DNA of 34,484 nt from contig JBHJHD010000136.1 in assembly GCA_050331115.1 (NCBI GenBank), positions 1 through 34,484 on the forward strand, read 5' to 3'. The translations under genes and the position numbers were made by a program. Position 1 is the first letter of the stretch. Every line of letters begins with the position of its first letter. Under the pieces are notes generated by a model. It was not told the DNA's origin. It did no database searches and saw only the letters and a list, made by a program, of their open reading frames with translations. Origin of the DNA: JBCCAG01 sp050331115 (GTDB lineage Bacteria; Cyanobacteriota; Cyanobacteriia; CAKZMO01). Below, in pieces: positions 15,000-23,236 of this stretch.

Positions 15000-17900
15000 A
15001 TGCCGGCAGCCCATCGACGATCGCTTCAATTCCTCAGGCTTGAGCAAATTCTTAACCCCGAGCCGCTGACGGTTGCGCCAGACCTAGCGGTTGCTGCGGT
15101 AGTCGATCGCATGGGGCAGGTCACCGGGCAAGAGTGTAGCCTCAACGCTGAGGCAGACGCGCCGCAGCCCGAAGCGCACTCGGCGGGCTGCGCTCTGATT
15201 GTGGGCCAGCGGCTGCTCGGCATCTTCACAGAGCGGGATCTAGTTCAGCTGCTGTCTGAAGGCGTGGATCTAGACCAAACCAGCATTTTTGAGGTGATGA
15301 CTCAGCCCGTCATCACCCTAAAGTATTCAGAAGCAGAGAATACGACCAACGTGCTATCGGCCTTGAGGCAGCATAAAATTCGCCAGCTGCCCATAGTCAA
15401 CGACGACGGAGAGCTGCTGGGGCTTGTGACTCAAACCGATATCCGCAGGGCAATGCAGCCTTTCAACTTCCTCAAGTTCAGGCGAATTAAAGACGTCATG
15501 ATCCGACAGGTGGTTCAAGCCGGGCCATCGGAGAGCTTGCTTTCGCTGACCCGGCTTATGGCCCAGAACAAAGTCAGCTGCACTGTCATCACGAAGCGTG
15601 GGCGATACGGGGCAAGCGTGCCCATTGGTATCCTTACGGAGCGGGATATGCTTCAGTTTCGGGCCTTGGGACTTTCCCTATCCCAGACGTCGGCGCAGGC
15701 TGTCATGAGTACGCCGCTGTTCCTAGTGCGTCCACAAGATACGCTCTGGACGGCCTATCAGCAAATGCAGCAGCGCCATATTCGCCGCCTAGTCGTGGCC
15801 AGCGACGCCGGGGACCTGGCGGGAATTGTCACCCAAACCAGCCTGCTGCAGCTGCTCGACCCAATGGAAATGCTAGAGGACATTGAGCAGCTGCAGCAGG
15901 TGAGCGAGGCGCAGGCGGCGGGCCTAACCCGAGTAAACCAGCAGCTCCATCAGGTGAACGATAGGCTACAGTCCGAAATCACCGAGCGCCAGCGCCTCGA
16001 AGCGGCGCTGCAAAATGCCAATCGCATTCTAGAGGAACGGATTGGGGTGCAGGCCGCCCAGCTTGTGAAAGCTAATGAAGCCCTCAAGCAAGAAGTGAAT
16101 GAGCGTCAGCAGGTCCAAGAGCAGCTTGAGAAATTTTTTGCCGTGGCCCCTAGCCTGCTGTGCATCGCCGGTCTTGACGGCTATTTCAAGCGCGTCAACA
16201 ACAGCTTTGAGAAAGTTTTGGGCTACAGCGCAGCAGAATTATCGGCCACGCCCTTCCTCAACTTCGTGCACCCGGAGGACCGCCTGGCGACCCAAACCGA
16301 AGTGGAGCGGCTGGCGCGAGGGCAGACCACAGTTGCGTTCGAAAACCGCTATCGCGCCAAAGACGGCGGCTATCGATGGCTGAGCTGGTATTCAACCGCG
16401 TCTCTAAGCGAGCAGCGAATCTATGCTGCCGCCCGCGACATCACCGCCCGTAAATTTGCAGAACAGGCCCTAGCCCGTCAGTACCAGCAGAAGCAGCTGC
16501 TCAGCGATATTATCCGCAGGATTCGCGAATCGCTAGAGATAGACGACGTTCTACACACCGCCGTCCTAGAGGTGCGAACTTTGCTGGACTGTAGCCACGT
16601 GCTGATTGTCGAGCGGCAGCAGAGCACGGCGGGACGGGTTATTAAAGAGTCCATGGCTTGTGAAGATGCCGCTGATGCCGCCAGCCAGGTTGGGCTGAGC
16701 TTAAGGCTGATGCCTTTTAGCGCGGATCTCGCTTTCTCGGCCTGTGCCTGCGCGGATCTCGACTCGGCACCCTGCACCCCCCTGACGCTTGAGTTCTTGA
16801 GGCGCTATGGCACCCGCTCCTGCATTGAGGTTCCCATTTGCATTGGCAATCAGCTTTGGGGTCTAATCGTAGCTGGCCAGGGCGATCGCACTCGGCGCTG
16901 GCAGGGTTTTGAAGTTGAGCTGATGCAGCAGCTTGCCAACCACATCGGCGTGGCCATCTCCCACGCCCGGCTGCTCAACGATTTAGAAGCGCAGGTGGTT
17001 CAGCGCACCCGCCAGCTCACCGAAGCCAACGGCCAGCTCAAGCAGGAAATTGAAGAGCGCATCCGCATTGAAACTGCCCTGCTGCGCAGCGAAGCTCGGC
17101 TGCAGCTGACGACCGACACCCTGCCGGCGCTAATTTGTTACATCGATACCGGGCAGCGCTATTGCTTCAATAACCAGACCTACGAGCATTGGTTTAAGCA
17201 GTCTGCCGCTGACCTGCAGGGGAAACATATCCGAGAGGTTTTAGGCGAAGCCTACTACGGGCGGATTAAGCCCCACGTTGAGGCGGCGCTGTCGGGTCAG
17301 CAGCGCAGCTTCGAGACGGAAATCACGACGCCAGACGGCAAAACCCGCGCCTTGATGGCAACCTACATCCCTGAATTTGACCCTGAGGGAATGGTCATGG
17401 GGTTCTTCGCGATGATCAACGACATCAGCGATCGCAAGGCGAGCGAGCGCATGAAGGACGAATTTGTCTCGGTGGTGGGGCACGAGCTGAGAACGCCGCT
17501 GACCTCAATTCAGGGCGCTCTGCGGCTCCTAAGCAGCGGACACTTCGAACCACTGGGCCCCCAGGCGAGTGAATTTGTGGACATTGCGCTTAGAAACACC
17601 CAGCGGCTGACCCGCCTCGTCAACGATGTCCTAGATCTAGAGCGCATCGAGTCAGGCCAAGTGATGATGCCAATGGCTTCATCTGATCTGGCGGAGCTAA
17701 TGCAGCAGGCCTGTGAGGCAATGAGGACCATGGCTGATGGGCACCGTCTACAGATTGAGGTTGATCCCTTGGCGGTGAGCGTCTGGGTTAACGCAGACGC
17801 CATCATCCAGGTCCTGACGAATCTGCTGAGCAATGCCATCAAGTTCTCGCCCCCCAGGTCGGTTATTAAGCTGAGTGCAGAGAAGCGCAAAGATGATACG

Positions 17901-18128
17901 TTAGTGCAAGTCGTCGATTGCGGACGAGGTATCCCCCCCGACAAGCTAGAAACCGTCTTCGAGCGCTTTCAGCAAGTAGATGCCTCAGACTCTCGACAGC
18001 TCGGGGGAACCGGGCTGGGCCTGGCGATTTGTAGAAATATTGTGCAGCGCCACGGCGGCAAGATATGGGTCAAGAGCGTGCTGGGTGTGGGCAGCGCATT
18101 CTACTTTACGCTGCCGGATATTGAGTAG
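15000..18128 (+). CDS. Sensor histidine kinase with four CBS motifs, PAS, GAF and PAS
   Basis: A 1042-residue protein from the ATG at 15000; a TTG eight codons upstream is the alternative. Residues about 8-290 hold four CBS motifs, i.e. two Bateman modules (LGIFTERDLVQLL, LGLVTQTDIRRAM, IGILTERDMLQF, AGIVTQTSLLQLL). A coiled coil (295-375), a PAS domain (375-490), a GAF domain (about 497-660), a second coiled coil and a second PAS (699-813) follow. The kinase core has His828 in VVGHELRTPL, an N-box LTNLLSNAIKF near 940, and the G boxes DCGRGIPP and GGTGLGLAI. There is no membrane segment, so it is cytoplasmic. The GAF lacks the usual Cys-His bilin-attachment motif. CBS modules often bind adenylates (known), so energy sensing is plausible (inference). 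The CheY-like gene follows 19 bases on and is the likely substrate. Confidence 0.93.
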   Translation: MPAAHRRSLQFLRLEQILNPEPLTVAPDLAVAAVVDRMGQVTGQECSLNAEADAPQPEAHSAGCALIVGQRLLGIFTERDLVQLLSEGVDLDQTSIFEVMTQPVITLKYSEAENTTNVLSALRQHKIRQLPIVNDDGELLGLVTQTDIRRAMQPFNFLKFRRIKDVMIRQVVQAGPSESLLSLTRLMAQNKVSCTVITKRGRYGASVPIGILTERDMLQFRALGLSLSQTSAQAVMSTPLFLVRPQDTLWTAYQQMQQRHIRRLVVASDAGDLAGIVTQTSLLQLLDPMEMLEDIEQLQQVSEAQAAGLTRVNQQLHQVNDRLQSEITERQRLEAALQNANRILEERIGVQAAQLVKANEALKQEVNERQQVQEQLEKFFAVAPSLLCIAGLDGYFKRVNNSFEKVLGYSAAELSATPFLNFVHPEDRLATQTEVERLARGQTTVAFENRYRAKDGGYRWLSWYSTASLSEQRIYAAARDITARKFAEQALARQYQQKQLLSDIIRRIRESLEIDDVLHTAVLEVRTLLDCSHVLIVERQQSTAGRVIKESMACEDAADAASQVGLSLRLMPFSADLAFSACACADLDSAPCTPLTLEFLRRYGTRSCIEVPICIGNQLWGLIVAGQGDRTRRWQGFEVELMQQLANHIGVAISHARLLNDLEAQVVQRTRQLTEANGQLKQEIEERIRIETALLRSEARLQLTTDTLPALICYIDTGQRYCFNNQTYEHWFKQSAADLQGKHIREVLGEAYYGRIKPHVEAALSGQQRSFETEITTPDGKTRALMATYIPEFDPEGMVMGFFAMINDISDRKASERMKDEFVSVVGHELRTPLTSIQGALRLLSSGHFEPLGPQASEFVDIALRNTQRLTRLVNDVLDLERIESGQVMMPMASSDLAELMQQACEAMRTMADGHRLQIEVDPLAVSVWVNADAIIQVLTNLLSNAIKFSPPRSVIKLSAEKRKDDTLVQVVDCGRGIPPDKLETVFERFQQVDASDSRQLGGTGLGLAICRNIVQRHGGKIWVKSVLGVGSAFYFTLPDIE

Positions 18129-18147
18129 CCTTTAAGGAAAGAGTCTT

Positions 18148-18534
18148 GTGAGCAAGCACATTTTGCTAATTGACGATGAAGCGGATATACATAAAATTAT
18201 TCAGGTCAGCCTGACCCTGCAGAAGGACTGGAAATTATTGACCGCGCTTACCAGTGATTGCGGTATCGAGCTTGCTAAGGACAAGCAGCCAGACGCTATC
18301 TTGCTCGACGTTATGATGCCTGAGCGTGACGGGGTTGAAACGCTGAAGATTTTGAAGCGATCGCCAGAGACCAAGGCGATTCCGATCATTTTTTTAACCG
18401 CCAAGGCCCAGGCTGCCGATAGACGTCGGTTTTACACTCTGGGTGCGAAAGGCGTCATTACAAAACCCTTCGATCCGATTACCCTAGTGAGCCAAATGAC
18501 GGGCTTTTTGGCTTGGCGGGACGATGAGCTATAG
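18148..18534 (+). CDS. CheY-like response regulator paired with the CBS kinase
   Basis: A 128-residue single receiver domain starting at GTG with AAGGAAAGAG just upstream. Acidic residues Asp9-Asp10-Glu11, phospho-acceptor Asp54 in ILLDVMMPERDG, Thr84 and Lys106 in VITKPF are all present. It has no output domain and starts 19 bases after the kinase stop, so the two are almost certainly co-transcribed and functionally paired. Confidence 0.92.
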   Translation: MSKHILLIDDEADIHKIIQVSLTLQKDWKLLTALTSDCGIELAKDKQPDAILLDVMMPERDGVETLKILKRSPETKAIPIIFLTAKAQAADRRRFYTLGAKGVITKPFDPITLVSQMTGFLAWRDDEL

Positions 18535-18635
18535 CGCTAGCCTCTAACCTCATAATTTCCTCAAACTCTTGATCTATAACTAGCTTGGCTGATAAAGCTA
18601 CTCGTTAGGCAAGGGCACAGTTAAGGAGATTTATC

Positions 18636-19163
18636 GTGACAAATGTTAGAGACGTTATGACCAGGCCTGTGGTCATTCACAGCTCGGATACCATTGAAAA
18701 CGCCATCCGGCTGATGCAGGCAAATCAGGTGCGATCGCTCGTTGTTGAGAAGTGCCACGAAGACGGATGCCACGGCATCTTAATTGAACAGGATATTGTC
18801 CATAAGGTGGTGGCCTTGGGCAAAGACCCGCAGCATGTCCGAGTGGGCAGCGTTATGTGGCAAGCCTGCACGCCGGTATCCCTCAACGCCACGCTGCAAG
18901 AGGCTGCGCGGGCGCTTGCGGACGCGGAAATTAGTCATGCCCCAGTGATCGAAGGCCACAGGCTACTGGGGGTCATTTCCGTCACTGACATCCTTGCCCA
19001 CTTGGGTGGCGCTGATCTAAGTTGTGGTCCGGAACTGTTTTGGGGAAGGACTCAGCAGCCCCAGTCGCTAGAGGAGCGAACGGCCCAGATCATGCAGCGA
19101 GATCAAAACGCTTTGGCGACGTTCGAAGATGATATGCGGTACGGCTGTAAAACGGTCTTTTAG
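18636..19163 (+). CDS. CBS-pair (Bateman module) protein
   Basis: A 175-residue protein with two CBS motifs: VRDVMTRPVVIHSSDTIENA to GILIEQDIVHKVV (about 4-68), and VGSVMWQACTPVSLNATLQE to LLGVISVTDILAHL (about 73-133). An acidic tail of 40 residues follows. The GTG start is preceded by a near-perfect Shine-Dalgarno, TAAGGAGAT. Stand-alone CBS pairs usually bind adenine nucleotides and regulate a partner. It lies 101 bases after the kinase/CheY pair on the same strand. Since the kinase also carries CBS motifs, a shared ligand is possible (inference). Confidence 0.9.
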   Translation: MTNVRDVMTRPVVIHSSDTIENAIRLMQANQVRSLVVEKCHEDGCHGILIEQDIVHKVVALGKDPQHVRVGSVMWQACTPVSLNATLQEAARALADAEISHAPVIEGHRLLGVISVTDILAHLGGADLSCGPELFWGRTQQPQSLEERTAQIMQRDQNALATFEDDMRYGCKTVF

Positions 19164-19204
19164 CGGGCTATGGCTCGCTGCCCTCAGAAGAGACGGAAGC
19201 TAGG

Positions 19205-19462
19205 CTAGAATATCAAACCCTGCCGGTAGGCTGTTGCATTCAAGCAGCAGCCTACCGTTGCTGTGTGCTCCTGCTGATGCATTTCAGCTAAAAGCACGAC
19301 TTTATCTACCAGACCTTGTGCGCCGTAGCGTCCGGTTTCTTCAAGGCCATAGTGGCGCGTCTGGTCAGAAGATTTCATTGCGGGATATTGAGGGCGATCG
19401 CGATTAGAGAGAGCTAAGCAGTCTGAAGGCACAAAATCCAGCGCGTCAAACTGATTCCTCAA
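19205..19462 (-). CDS. Doubtful small ORF, 85 residues
   Basis: The frame starts at TTG directly after a stop codon and has internal ATGs at codons 29 and 60. Part of it (HYGLEETGRYGAQGLVDKVV) has coding-like composition. However, its 3' end is formed by a strong 34-base hairpin that looks like the terminator of the CBS gene on the other strand, and no ribosome-binding site is seen. It may be a gene remnant or non-coding. I recognise no family. Confidence 0.25.
   Translation of the reverse strand: MRNQFDALDFVPSDCLALSNRDRPQYPAMKSSDQTRHYGLEETGRYGAQGLVDKVVLLAEMHQQEHTATVGCCLNATAYRQGLIF
19224..19257 (+). terminator. Strong hairpin downstream of the CBS-pair gene
   Basis: CGGTAGGCTG (19224-19233) pairs perfectly with CAGCCTACCG (19248-19257). 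The stem continues through one wobble and three more pairs to a loop of about six bases. It starts 61 bases past the CBS-protein stop. There is no long T-run, but cyanobacterial terminators often lack one. Confidence 0.55.
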
Positions 19463-19519
19463 TTTTCAGTAAAATGCGATACATTTTTCACATGCATTTG
19501 CAGCTTCTAATATTTTTAG

Positions 19520-19630
19520 ATGGAAAAAGACGGGCTGCCGGCGTTAAATCTTAGAGAAATTTACGCGTTTTGCGAAAAAATAGGAATAGCGACTGAAGAA
19601 ATCTGCAGTGCCGATTACCTTAACCTATGA
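19520..19630 (+). CDS. Putative 36-residue coupled small ORF
   Basis: The ATG at 19520 follows an in-frame TAG directly. The frame encodes MEKDGLPALNLREIYAFCEK followed by 16 more residues ending DYLNL. Its TGA overlaps the ATG of the next gene as ATGA at 19627-19630, the usual geometry of translational coupling. The peptide is amphipathic, mixed-charge and probably helical, with two Cys. No Shine-Dalgarno is obvious. It may be a real small protein or a leader for translation of the downstream gene. Confidence 0.4.
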   Translation: MEKDGLPALNLREIYAFCEKIGIATEEICSADYLNL

Positions 19631-20670
19631 CCCAGAAACATTACCGCATCGTGGCGCTTCCAGGAGAAGACGCCGATCTTCAACTTATCGATGCGAGCTT
19701 GACCATCCTGCGGGCGATCGCCGCCGCTGAAGATTTTACGGTTGCCGTCGAGTACGGCACGATTGGAGCAGCCGCCCAAGCGCAGCTGGGGACGGCCTTA
19801 CCAGAAAAATCCCTGCAGCTCTGTGAAGGGGCTGACGGCGCCGTCATTGGCCCTGTAGGCGAAGACGTCATGCAGGGCCTTTGCCGACATTTTGGTCTCG
19901 TTATGGATCTCTGTTCAATGCGGCTATCGCCAACGCTACTCAAGGCTTCACCCCTAAAACTAGATCAGGCGCAAGCGGTAGACCTGCTTATCTTGCGTGA
20001 GCTCGTGAGCACCGTCTCCGCCCCCGATTCTGGGCGCGGCGTTGACGGAAAAGGCACCTATGGCTTCCAGACCCTCCGCTTTGATGATGCCGATATTCGC
20101 CAGATTGCAAAGCTTTCCCTAGCGCTGGCCGAAACCCGCCAGCGGCATCTCACCATTGTCCACAAGGAAAATATTTTGCCCTACATTCCCTGGACGCGGC
20201 TGATTCGGGCGGAGGCCGAAGCCTTCTCGGCAGTCACTGTTGAGTCCATGCTGGTGGATGATTTAGCGACGGAGCTCGTGGTTCGACCGCAGGACTTTGA
20301 CGTTATTTTGACCTGCAACCTATTCGGCGGCATTTTGAGCAACCTCGCCGAGGCGATCGTGGGCTCTAGCGAACTGTTAGGCTCAACGAGCCTCAACATA
20401 GACCGCTTTGGCCTTTACGATGTTGTCAGTAGGGCGACCGACAGCGTGGAACAAAGGATTGCGGCCCTGCTCGGCACGCTGTCGAGCCTCAATATCATGC
20501 TAGAGCAGTGGGGAGAGCGGCCTGCCGCTCAGCGGCTAGCGTCGGCCCAAGAGCGCTTTTTAGCCCAAAACTACGCTGCAGCAGAGCTATGGGGCGACGC
20601 TGCTCCCCTACAAAAAGACGTTGGACTCGGCGAGCTCGCAGCGCGATTTGTGCAAACGATAGCGCCTTAG
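19627..20670 (+). CDS. Isocitrate/isopropylmalate dehydrogenase-like protein, active site degenerate
   Basis: A 347-residue protein with the overall fold pattern of LeuB/Icd enzymes: MRLSPTLLKASPLKLDQAQA with VDLLILREL (98-126), IVHKENILPYIPW with Lys180, LVDDLATELV with Asp211, DVILTCNLFGGILSNLAEAI (225-244), and the closing helix NIMLEQWG. Active family members oxidatively decarboxylate 2-hydroxyacids with metal and NAD(P). Here two of three metal-ligand Asp positions are changed (Gly235 and Asn239 where the family has FGDILSD). The nucleotide loop HGSAPDIAGKG is absent (VVSRATDSVEQR instead). The N-terminal GDGIGPE is replaced by GEDADLQ. I infer loss of dehydrogenase activity with the fold kept. 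It is not the pathway leuB. It overlaps a 36-residue ORF upstream. Confidence 0.82.
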   Translation: MTQKHYRIVALPGEDADLQLIDASLTILRAIAAAEDFTVAVEYGTIGAAAQAQLGTALPEKSLQLCEGADGAVIGPVGEDVMQGLCRHFGLVMDLCSMRLSPTLLKASPLKLDQAQAVDLLILRELVSTVSAPDSGRGVDGKGTYGFQTLRFDDADIRQIAKLSLALAETRQRHLTIVHKENILPYIPWTRLIRAEAEAFSAVTVESMLVDDLATELVVRPQDFDVILTCNLFGGILSNLAEAIVGSSELLGSTSLNIDRFGLYDVVSRATDSVEQRIAALLGTLSSLNIMLEQWGERPAAQRLASAQERFLAQNYAAAELWGDAAPLQKDVGLGELAARFVQTIAP

Positions 20671-20725
20671 TAGTAGCGCCTGCCCAATGCGTCCTATGGG
20701 GCAATCGCCTTGGGCTATCTTGGCG

Positions 20726-21358
20726 CTAGGAGGCTGTACGACGCTCACTTTCCTGCTTCAGCGCCGCCAGCGTGTCTTCCAGCACGTTCCGGTAGGTATT
20801 AAAAAATAGACCCCGAATCGCGCCGCTGCCCTTCGGCGCCACCGCCACTTCGTGGGTGATCAGCACTTGCTCACCAGCGGCGGAGGAGACAGTTTCCAGC
20901 CGCCAGCTGCCCTGCAGCTCGTCCAAATCGCCTTCTACTAAGCTGAAATTAATCTGTTGCGGATAGCTTAGAGTGGAGGCGATTACAACGCGGCTGCGGC
21001 GGGTGATTGGGAAGAAGCGCACCACGTTCACCTGCTCGAATACGCGGCGATCGCCCGTCGATTCTAGCAGCTGGCTGTCTTCAATGTTGGGTAGGAACTG
21101 ATCAAAGTTGTCGTAATCCGTCAGCACCTGCCACGCTGTAGCCACAGATGCGTCTATTAGCACGCGACCCGTGAACTGTCCGTCGCTGCCCGACACCGAC
21201 ACCTGTCCGTCCTGGAGCGCCGACTGCTCTTGAGCCGTAAGCTGGGTTAAAAGGCTGCTGGTCTGCCCTGAAGCGGGCCCCGATAGCGAGGTGAGCACGA
21301 CGGCGATCGCCGCTAGGCTGCCTAGGGCGCTGTAAAATCTGCGGTAGCGGAAGGGCAT
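20726..21358 (-). CDS. Secreted SRPBCC (polyketide cyclase/COQ10-like) protein
   Basis: A 210-residue protein with an N-terminal signal sequence (basic FRYRRFY, then LGSLAAIAVVLTSL, with cleavage near ASG). A START/SRPBCC domain follows at about 50-205: SGSDGQFTGRVLIDASVATA, WQVLTDYDNFDQFLPNIEDS, and a C-terminal helix IRGLFFNTYRNVLEDTLAAL. It resembles the SRPBCC gene at 3198-3767 in motif order but is exported, probably to the periplasm or thylakoid lumen. It presumably binds a hydrophobic ligand; the ligand is unknown. It is convergent with the dehydrogenase-like gene and divergent from the lipoprotein gene. Confidence 0.83.
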   Translation of the reverse strand: MPFRYRRFYSALGSLAAIAVVLTSLSGPASGQTSSLLTQLTAQEQSALQDGQVSVSGSDGQFTGRVLIDASVATAWQVLTDYDNFDQFLPNIEDSQLLESTGDRRVFEQVNVVRFFPITRRSRVVIASTLSYPQQINFSLVEGDLDELQGSWRLETVSSAAGEQVLITHEVAVAPKGSGAIRGLFFNTYRNVLEDTLAALKQESERRTAS

Positions 21359-21563
21359 GGTACCTCGCGTTTGGCTGAAAAGGACGCATTTCGCTGAAGC
21401 AGGCTCTCGGCTGCGCTAGAGCCCGCGCTCAATTTTATACAAGTTTTTTGCAGGTGGCAGCGTGGGGCGGGGCCACATTGCAAACTGGTGCAGCTTCACC
21501 TAAAGCGAATTCTGTTTGCAGTAAGGCCAGCATATTTCTTCCCTGCGGATGTGTTGTAGGTCC

Positions 21564-21636
21564 ATAGAGTTAAATAAAATTGACCCAACGTTACCGTGCT
21601 TCAACGCAATCGCGCGTTGGCGCAATTAAACTCTAT
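21564..21636 (+). promoter_or_regulatory. Long imperfect inverted repeat in the lipoprotein leader
   Basis: The outer arms ATAGAGTT (21564-21571) and AACTCTAT (21629-21636) are perfect complements. The inner arms at 21578-21590 and 21615-21627 (AATTGACCCAACG and CGTTGGCGCAATT) pair at 11 of 13 positions. The structure ends 17 bases before the ATG at 21654, where it could mask or expose the ribosome-binding region. It could also be a remnant of a small palindromic element. Confidence 0.45.
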
Positions 21637-21653
21637 AGAGATAATATTTCACC

Positions 21654-22283
21654 ATGAATATAAGCGATCGCTGGCGGCGTATTCTGCTGCCTATCTGCCT
21701 GAGCGTTGTGCTATTTGCCACAGCCTGCAGCGCCAGTGAACCGTCTCCCTACGCACAGGTCCAAGAAGAGACGACTGGTAGAGGCGCTGAGGTCGCCGTT
21801 GATAAATCCGCCGAAAACGGATCTACGTTCAATCAGTTTTTTCCCAAGAAAGTGTCGGGATACAACGTCACCCCCACCCAGGAAAAGCGAGGCTTTGCTG
21901 AGTACAAGGTGGGCCAGGACGGAACTACCGTTGCTATGCTGTCGATTAGCGACACCATCAGCAACCCATCGGCGGCAGACAAGTACCAGGCGAGCGACCT
22001 GACGGTTGCCAAGTACCCCGCCGTAGACCAGGGCACGACCGGCACCGGCCTCTTGGTCAACAACCGCTATCAGGTGAAGGTGCTCTCCCGCGACCCGTCC
22101 TTCACCCGCGACGATCGCATCTCCTGGCTGCAAAAATTTGACCTTAACGGGCTGGCCCAGCTTGAGTCAAGGCATGGCATGGCCGTTCCTTCAAAGTCGC
22201 CCTCAGCCGCTTCAAAAAAGGCTTCGAAAGATCTGCCCACTATGCGGGTCAGGTCGACGCCTCTTCCTCAGCCAGCGACCTGA
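21654..22283 (+). CDS. Lipoprotein of unknown function
   Basis: A 209-residue protein. The N-terminus has basic residues, a hydrophobic core (LLPICLSVVL) and a lipobox ATAC with Cys25, so it is lipid-anchored. The mature part carries a compact domain at about 58-175 (FFPKKVSGYNVTPTQEKRGF, VAMLSISDTISNPSAADKYQ, YPAVDQGTTGTGLLVNNRYQ). That domain looks like a substrate-free binding or scaffold fold shared by cyanobacterial lipoproteins of unknown role. The C-terminal 35 residues are Ser/Lys/Pro-rich and disordered. It is followed directly by a hairpin and then by the next plus-strand gene. Confidence 0.78.
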   Translation: MNISDRWRRILLPICLSVVLFATACSASEPSPYAQVQEETTGRGAEVAVDKSAENGSTFNQFFPKKVSGYNVTPTQEKRGFAEYKVGQDGTTVAMLSISDTISNPSAADKYQASDLTVAKYPAVDQGTTGTGLLVNNRYQVKVLSRDPSFTRDDRISWLQKFDLNGLAQLESRHGMAVPSKSPSAASKKASKDLPTMRVRSTPLPQPAT

Positions 22284-22312
22284 CCAATAGGCCATTCTAA
22301 TGGCCCATTGGT
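22283..22312 (+). terminator. Near-perfect hairpin touching the lipoprotein stop codon
   Basis: ACCAATAGGCCATT pairs with AATGGCCCATTGGT with one mismatch and a very short loop. Its first base is the last base of the TGA stop. It is a candidate intrinsic terminator or attenuator between the lipoprotein and the next gene 39 bases on. No T-run follows. Confidence 0.5.
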
Positions 22313-22351
22313 TGAGCAGCAGTTGATCGACGCAATACTAAGGAGCATGCT

Positions 22352-23236
22352 ATGAGCAAGCCAATTTATGACGTGGTAGATGATCTACCCAAGGGCGGCC
22401 TGACGGTGACGGCGCTGAAGACGCTGGACTTCCTCGTCCCAGGACAGTGGGATAACCTAGTCGGGTTTGACAACACCATTCGCGCGGTGACCGGAGAAAC
22501 TGACGAGGCCCTTGTCAGGCAGATTGGAGAGCGGGCCGTGGCGCTTTTCAACGACAAGTCCCAGGGCTACCAGCGCGCCCTGTGGCTATATGAGACCGTG
22601 GACTCGGCCTCTGGCGTCCTGGGGACAGCGGCTTTGACTAACCGCGTCGGCCAGGACACTTTCTTGGGCTTTTTGAAGCGCTTTACCCCAAAACCCGAAA
22701 AGGCCCAGAGCATTGATCTGTGCATCAAGCTGGTTACCGAGCTGGTGGCGTTTTGCCAGATTAACGGTATTCCGGGGGACAGCATTGGCGAGTTCGTCTC
22801 ATCTCTCAAAGACTACAGCGGCGAATCTCTGATGCGCATGGCGGCGCTGGTCAGCTTCGACGGTCTGATTCCCTTGGGGCCCACCTTTGCAGATCAGGCC
22901 ATGTCTACGCTGCAGGGTATCCAGCCCTCTGACCTAGAGAAAAACCCGACGTTTAAGGGCGTTAAGGAGCTGATTCCAGGCCGCAGCAGCGCCGACCAGC
23001 TCGACTTTGTGAAGCAGAGCTTTAACTCTACCGAGGGCTGGATGAAGAGCTTCGTGGCCGAGAAGAATGTCACCCAGCGGGGCCTGCTCGATCGCCTCAA
23101 GCGGTTTATCGAGTTTAGCGACGACAAAGTGGACTATGTGGGGGCGCTGCTGGACATGAACGTCAAGTACTACCGGCACACCGGCGTCCAAACCCTAACC
23201 CGCCGCCTCGTGGAGCGGGCGGTCGCCGAAATCTAG
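22352..23236 (+). CDS. Conserved-looking cytoplasmic protein of unknown function, 294 residues
   Basis: A predominantly helical protein beginning MSKPIYDVVDDLPKGGLTVT, with segments such as LDFLVPGQWDNLVGFDNTIR, ALWLYETVDSASGVLGTAAL and a C-terminal VKYYRHTGVQTLTRRLVERA. No signal peptide; hydrophobic helices are short and probably internal. A perfect AAGGAG precedes the ATG by eight bases, supporting efficient translation. I do not recognise the family. It follows the lipoprotein gene after a hairpin, so expression may be partly coupled. Its stop overlaps the stop of the convergent HAD gene. Confidence 0.75.
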   Translation: MSKPIYDVVDDLPKGGLTVTALKTLDFLVPGQWDNLVGFDNTIRAVTGETDEALVRQIGERAVALFNDKSQGYQRALWLYETVDSASGVLGTAALTNRVGQDTFLGFLKRFTPKPEKAQSIDLCIKLVTELVAFCQINGIPGDSIGEFVSSLKDYSGESLMRMAALVSFDGLIPLGPTFADQAMSTLQGIQPSDLEKNPTFKGVKELIPGRSSADQLDFVKQSFNSTEGWMKSFVAEKNVTQRGLLDRLKRFIEFSDDKVDYVGALLDMNVKYYRHTGVQTLTRRLVERAVAEI

